Positions 4,827 to 6,463 of a stretch of DNA of 6,463 nucleotides are shown here, piece after piece. Below the pieces are notes generated by a model. It had not been told where the DNA came from. It searched no databases and worked only from the letters and a program-made list of their open reading frames with translations. The translations under genes and the position numbers were made by a program. Positions within the stretch are counted from its first letter, which is position 1; each line of letters opens with the position of its first letter. The stretch is from Prevotellaceae bacterium (GTDB lineage: Bacteria > Bacteroidota > Bacteroidia > Bacteroidales > Paludibacteraceae): positions 1 to 6,463 of the forward strand of contig JAISXQ010000185.1 in assembly GCA_031270425.1 (NCBI GenBank), in the 5' to 3' direction.

Positions 4827-5417
4827 ATGAAAAAGAACACGATTGTTATTGTAATTATTCTAACCTTAGTTGTTATAGTTGTGTTATGGGGTGTAGGCGT
4901 TTATAATAAGTTCGTTCGTCTGGACGAAGGTGTCAGCGGACAGTGGGCGAACGTCGAAAACCAGTACCAACGCCGCGCCGATTTGATTCCCAACCTTGTA
5001 GCCACGGTAAAAGGATACGCGGCGCACGAAAGCGAAACATTGGAAGGCGTTGTTTCCGCCCGTGCAAAAGCGACTCAGGTTACTGTGGGTGCGGAAAACC
5101 TCACACCCGAAAAATTACAGGAGTTTCAAGCGGTGCAGGGGGAACTGTCGTCGGCGCTCGGACGCTTGTTGATGATTACCGAAAATTATCCCGACTTGAA
5201 AGCCAATCAGAACTTTATCGAATTGCAGGCGCAACTGGAAGGAAGCGAGAACCGTATTTCGACGGAACGTACCCGTTTCAACGACGCGGCTAAAAGTTAC
5301 AATACGCAGATACGCCGCTTTCCGGCTTCGGTGGTAGCCAACATCGGCGGTTTTGAACGCAAGCCTTACTTTGAAGCCGAAAAAGGAAGCAGTGTGGCTC
5401 CGAAAGTTGAATTTTAA
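4827..5417 (+). CDS. lemA: LemA family protein
   Basis: A complete 196-residue LemA protein: one N-terminal membrane helix (about 5-24) followed by an alpha-helical bundle. Family motifs are all present: ENQYQRRADLIPNLV (44-58) with VKGYAAHE (61-68), YPDLKANQNFIELQAQLEG (121-139), ENRIS (141-145), FNDAAKSYN (151-159) and FPASVVANIGGFERKPYFEA (165-184). The molecular function of LemA is unknown; in many bacteria it is encoded next to TPM/YgcG proteins, as here, which suggests the two act together at the envelope. The helix without a signal cleavage site suggests a short N-terminal anchor with the bundle outside the cytoplasm. The 51-base AT-rich gap before it has only a poor promoter match (TATTTTTA, 4807-4814), so it is probably transcribed with the TPM gene. 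Confidence 0.95.
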   Translation: MKKNTIVIVIILTLVVIVVLWGVGVYNKFVRLDEGVSGQWANVENQYQRRADLIPNLVATVKGYAAHESETLEGVVSARAKATQVTVGAENLTPEKLQEFQAVQGELSSALGRLLMITENYPDLKANQNFIELQAQLEGSENRISTERTRFNDAAKSYNTQIRRFPASVVANIGGFERKPYFEAEKGSSVAPKVEF

Positions 5418-5432
5418 TATGTAAACTGAAAA

Positions 5433-6428
5433 ATGAATAGCGAATATATCCCTGCTCCCGACCGCTACGAAAAATCTGCAGGTTATAATTTCTGCGGAAA
5501 AAGCGGGTTGCAACTGCCCCGTCTTTCGCTCGGTCTGTGGCATAATTTCGGCGATGTGGACGACAAACAGGAAGCGGTAAAAATGCTTCGTTATGCTTTC
5601 GATAAGGGAATTACGCATTTCGATCTGGCGAATAATTACGGAACGCCTTTCGGCAGCGCCGAATCGAATTTCGGGAAAATAGTGAAACAGGATTTTTCGT
5701 CGCACCGCGATGAGTTGATTATAAGTTCCAAAGCCGGACATCTGATGTGGAAGGGTCCTTATGGCGACGGCGGCTCGCGCAAGTACCTGATGGCGAGCAT
5801 CGACCAAAGCCTGAAACGGATGCAGTTGGATTATGTGGATATTTTTTATTCGCACCGTTACGATTCGGATACGCCTCTCGAAGAAACTGTGAACGCTCTT
5901 TCCGATATGGTAAAGCAGGGCAAAGCCTTGTATGTGGGAATTTCTAAATATCCTGAAAAAGAAGCGTGGAAAGCTTACGATTTACTGGCTGCCAACGGAA
6001 CGCCCTGCCTTGTTTACCAAGGAAGATACAGTATGTTTTCGAGGGAAATCGAAACGGAAGTTTTGCCCTTGACGAAAGAAAAAGGCATTGGTTTTATCGG
6101 CTTTTCGCCTTTGGCGCAAGGCTTGCTGAGCGATAAGTATCTCGATGGAATACCCGCCAACTCGCGGGCGGCGCAGAGCTACGGATTTTTGCAGAAAAGC
6201 CAGATTACCCCCGAAATCATCAATAAAATAACGTGTTTGAACGCTATTGCCGCAGGCAGGAATCAGACATTGACACAAATGGCGTTGGCGTGGTGTCTGC
6301 GTATTCCGCAGATTAGTTCGGTGATTATCGGCGCGAGTTCGGTAAAACAGTTGGGAGATAATATCAAGTCTCTTGAAAATCTTTCTTTTACGGAAGACGA
6401 ATTAAAGCAAATTGACGGGATTCTGTAA
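5433..6428 (+). CDS. yghZ: Aldo/keto reductase, YghZ (L-glyceraldehyde 3-phosphate reductase) type
   Basis: This 331-residue NADPH-dependent reductase is a TIM-barrel aldo/keto reductase close to E. coli YghZ (also called Gpr, AKR14 family), which reduces L-glyceraldehyde 3-phosphate and methylglyoxal. Shared stretches include RYEK (11-14), CGKSGLQLP (21-29), LSLGLWHNFG (31-40), THFDLANNYG (61-70), RDELIISSKAG (92-102), GGSRKYL (113-119), YVDIFYSHR (134-142), GKALYVGIS (163-171), SPLAQGLL (225-232) and VIIGASSVKQL (297-307). The catalytic tetrad is intact: D64, Y69, K100, H141. It ends about 15 residues earlier than the E. coli protein (FTEDELKQIDGIL), so the C-terminal tail is short; the tail is not part of the active-site tetrad. 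It is a soluble cytoplasmic enzyme 15 bases after lemA, probably in the same transcript. Exact substrate is inferred from similarity. Confidence 0.94.
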   Translation: MNSEYIPAPDRYEKSAGYNFCGKSGLQLPRLSLGLWHNFGDVDDKQEAVKMLRYAFDKGITHFDLANNYGTPFGSAESNFGKIVKQDFSSHRDELIISSKAGHLMWKGPYGDGGSRKYLMASIDQSLKRMQLDYVDIFYSHRYDSDTPLEETVNALSDMVKQGKALYVGISKYPEKEAWKAYDLLAANGTPCLVYQGRYSMFSREIETEVLPLTKEKGIGFIGFSPLAQGLLSDKYLDGIPANSRAAQSYGFLQKSQITPEIINKITCLNAIAAGRNQTLTQMALAWCLRIPQISSVIIGASSVKQLGDNIKSLENLSFTEDELKQIDGIL

Positions 6429-6432
6429 AACC

Positions 6433-6463
6433 ATGATTCAAAAAAGCCTGAAATATATTTTTT
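6433..6463 (+). CDS. Start of a further gene (first ten codons only)
   Basis: An ATG four bases after the reductase stop opens a frame that stays open to the window edge, reading MIQKSLKYIF. The basic residues followed by the beginning of a hydrophobic run look like a signal peptide or membrane helix, which would fit the envelope theme of the cluster, but ten residues cannot identify a family. The very short gap and same strand argue for a real next gene in the series. If the frame closes soon after the edge, this call is wrong. Confidence 0.45.
   Translation, partial: MIQKSLKYIF

Noticed and set aside
5115..5855. Minus-strand open frame of 246 codons spanning the lemA-reductase junction
   Set aside because: Crosses two well-supported sense genes and has no family resemblance.

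Overview
The window looks like Bacteroidota chromosome, most likely Bacteroidales. Three things point there: promoters with the TAnnTTTG -7 element typical of this phylum, starts preceded by A-rich sequence rather than strong Shine-Dalgarno sites, and proteins that read like Bacteroidales versions (MurF, an FKBP lipoprotein, a TPM protein with zinc ribbons next to LemA). No species can be named from the sequence alone. I see no rRNA, tRNA, CRISPR array, transposase or phage gene.

Layout. On the left edge (1-160, minus strand) is the 5' end of a zeta-toxin-like P-loop kinase gene. Next comes a gene-free, divergently flanked gap of about 530 bases (161-688). It carries several inverted repeats in a row, CAAAG-type repeat sequence, and near its right end a good promoter for the genes that follow. 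From 689 to the right edge every gene lies on the plus strand with short gaps: murF (689-1984), an unrecognised membrane-anchored coiled-coil protein (2003-2890), an FKBP-type prolyl isomerase lipoprotein (2959-3453), a TPM-domain protein with three later membrane segments and two zinc ribbons (3465-4775), LemA (4827-5417), a YghZ-type aldo/keto reductase (5433-6428), and the first ten codons of another gene (from 6433). Gaps are 18, 68, 11, 51, 15 and 4 bases, with no convincing terminator between genes, so most or all may be one transcript.

How they may work together. MurF makes the last cytoplasmic peptidoglycan precursor before lipid attachment. The four genes after it all encode envelope-targeted proteins: a membrane-tethered coiled coil, a periplasmic folding factor, and the TPM/LemA pair, which recurs together in many bacteria. 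The conservative reading is an envelope-maintenance cluster driven from the murF promoter. The reductase probably detoxifies reactive aldehydes and may simply be a passenger. The divergent zeta-like kinase is notable because characterised zeta toxins phosphorylate UDP-N-acetylglucosamine, the entry substrate of the pathway MurF completes; whether that is more than coincidence cannot be decided here.

Nothing in the window is clearly a new system. The best leads are the row of hairpins in the divergent gap, the uncharacterised coiled-coil protein, and the TPM protein whose domains appear to lie on both sides of the membrane.
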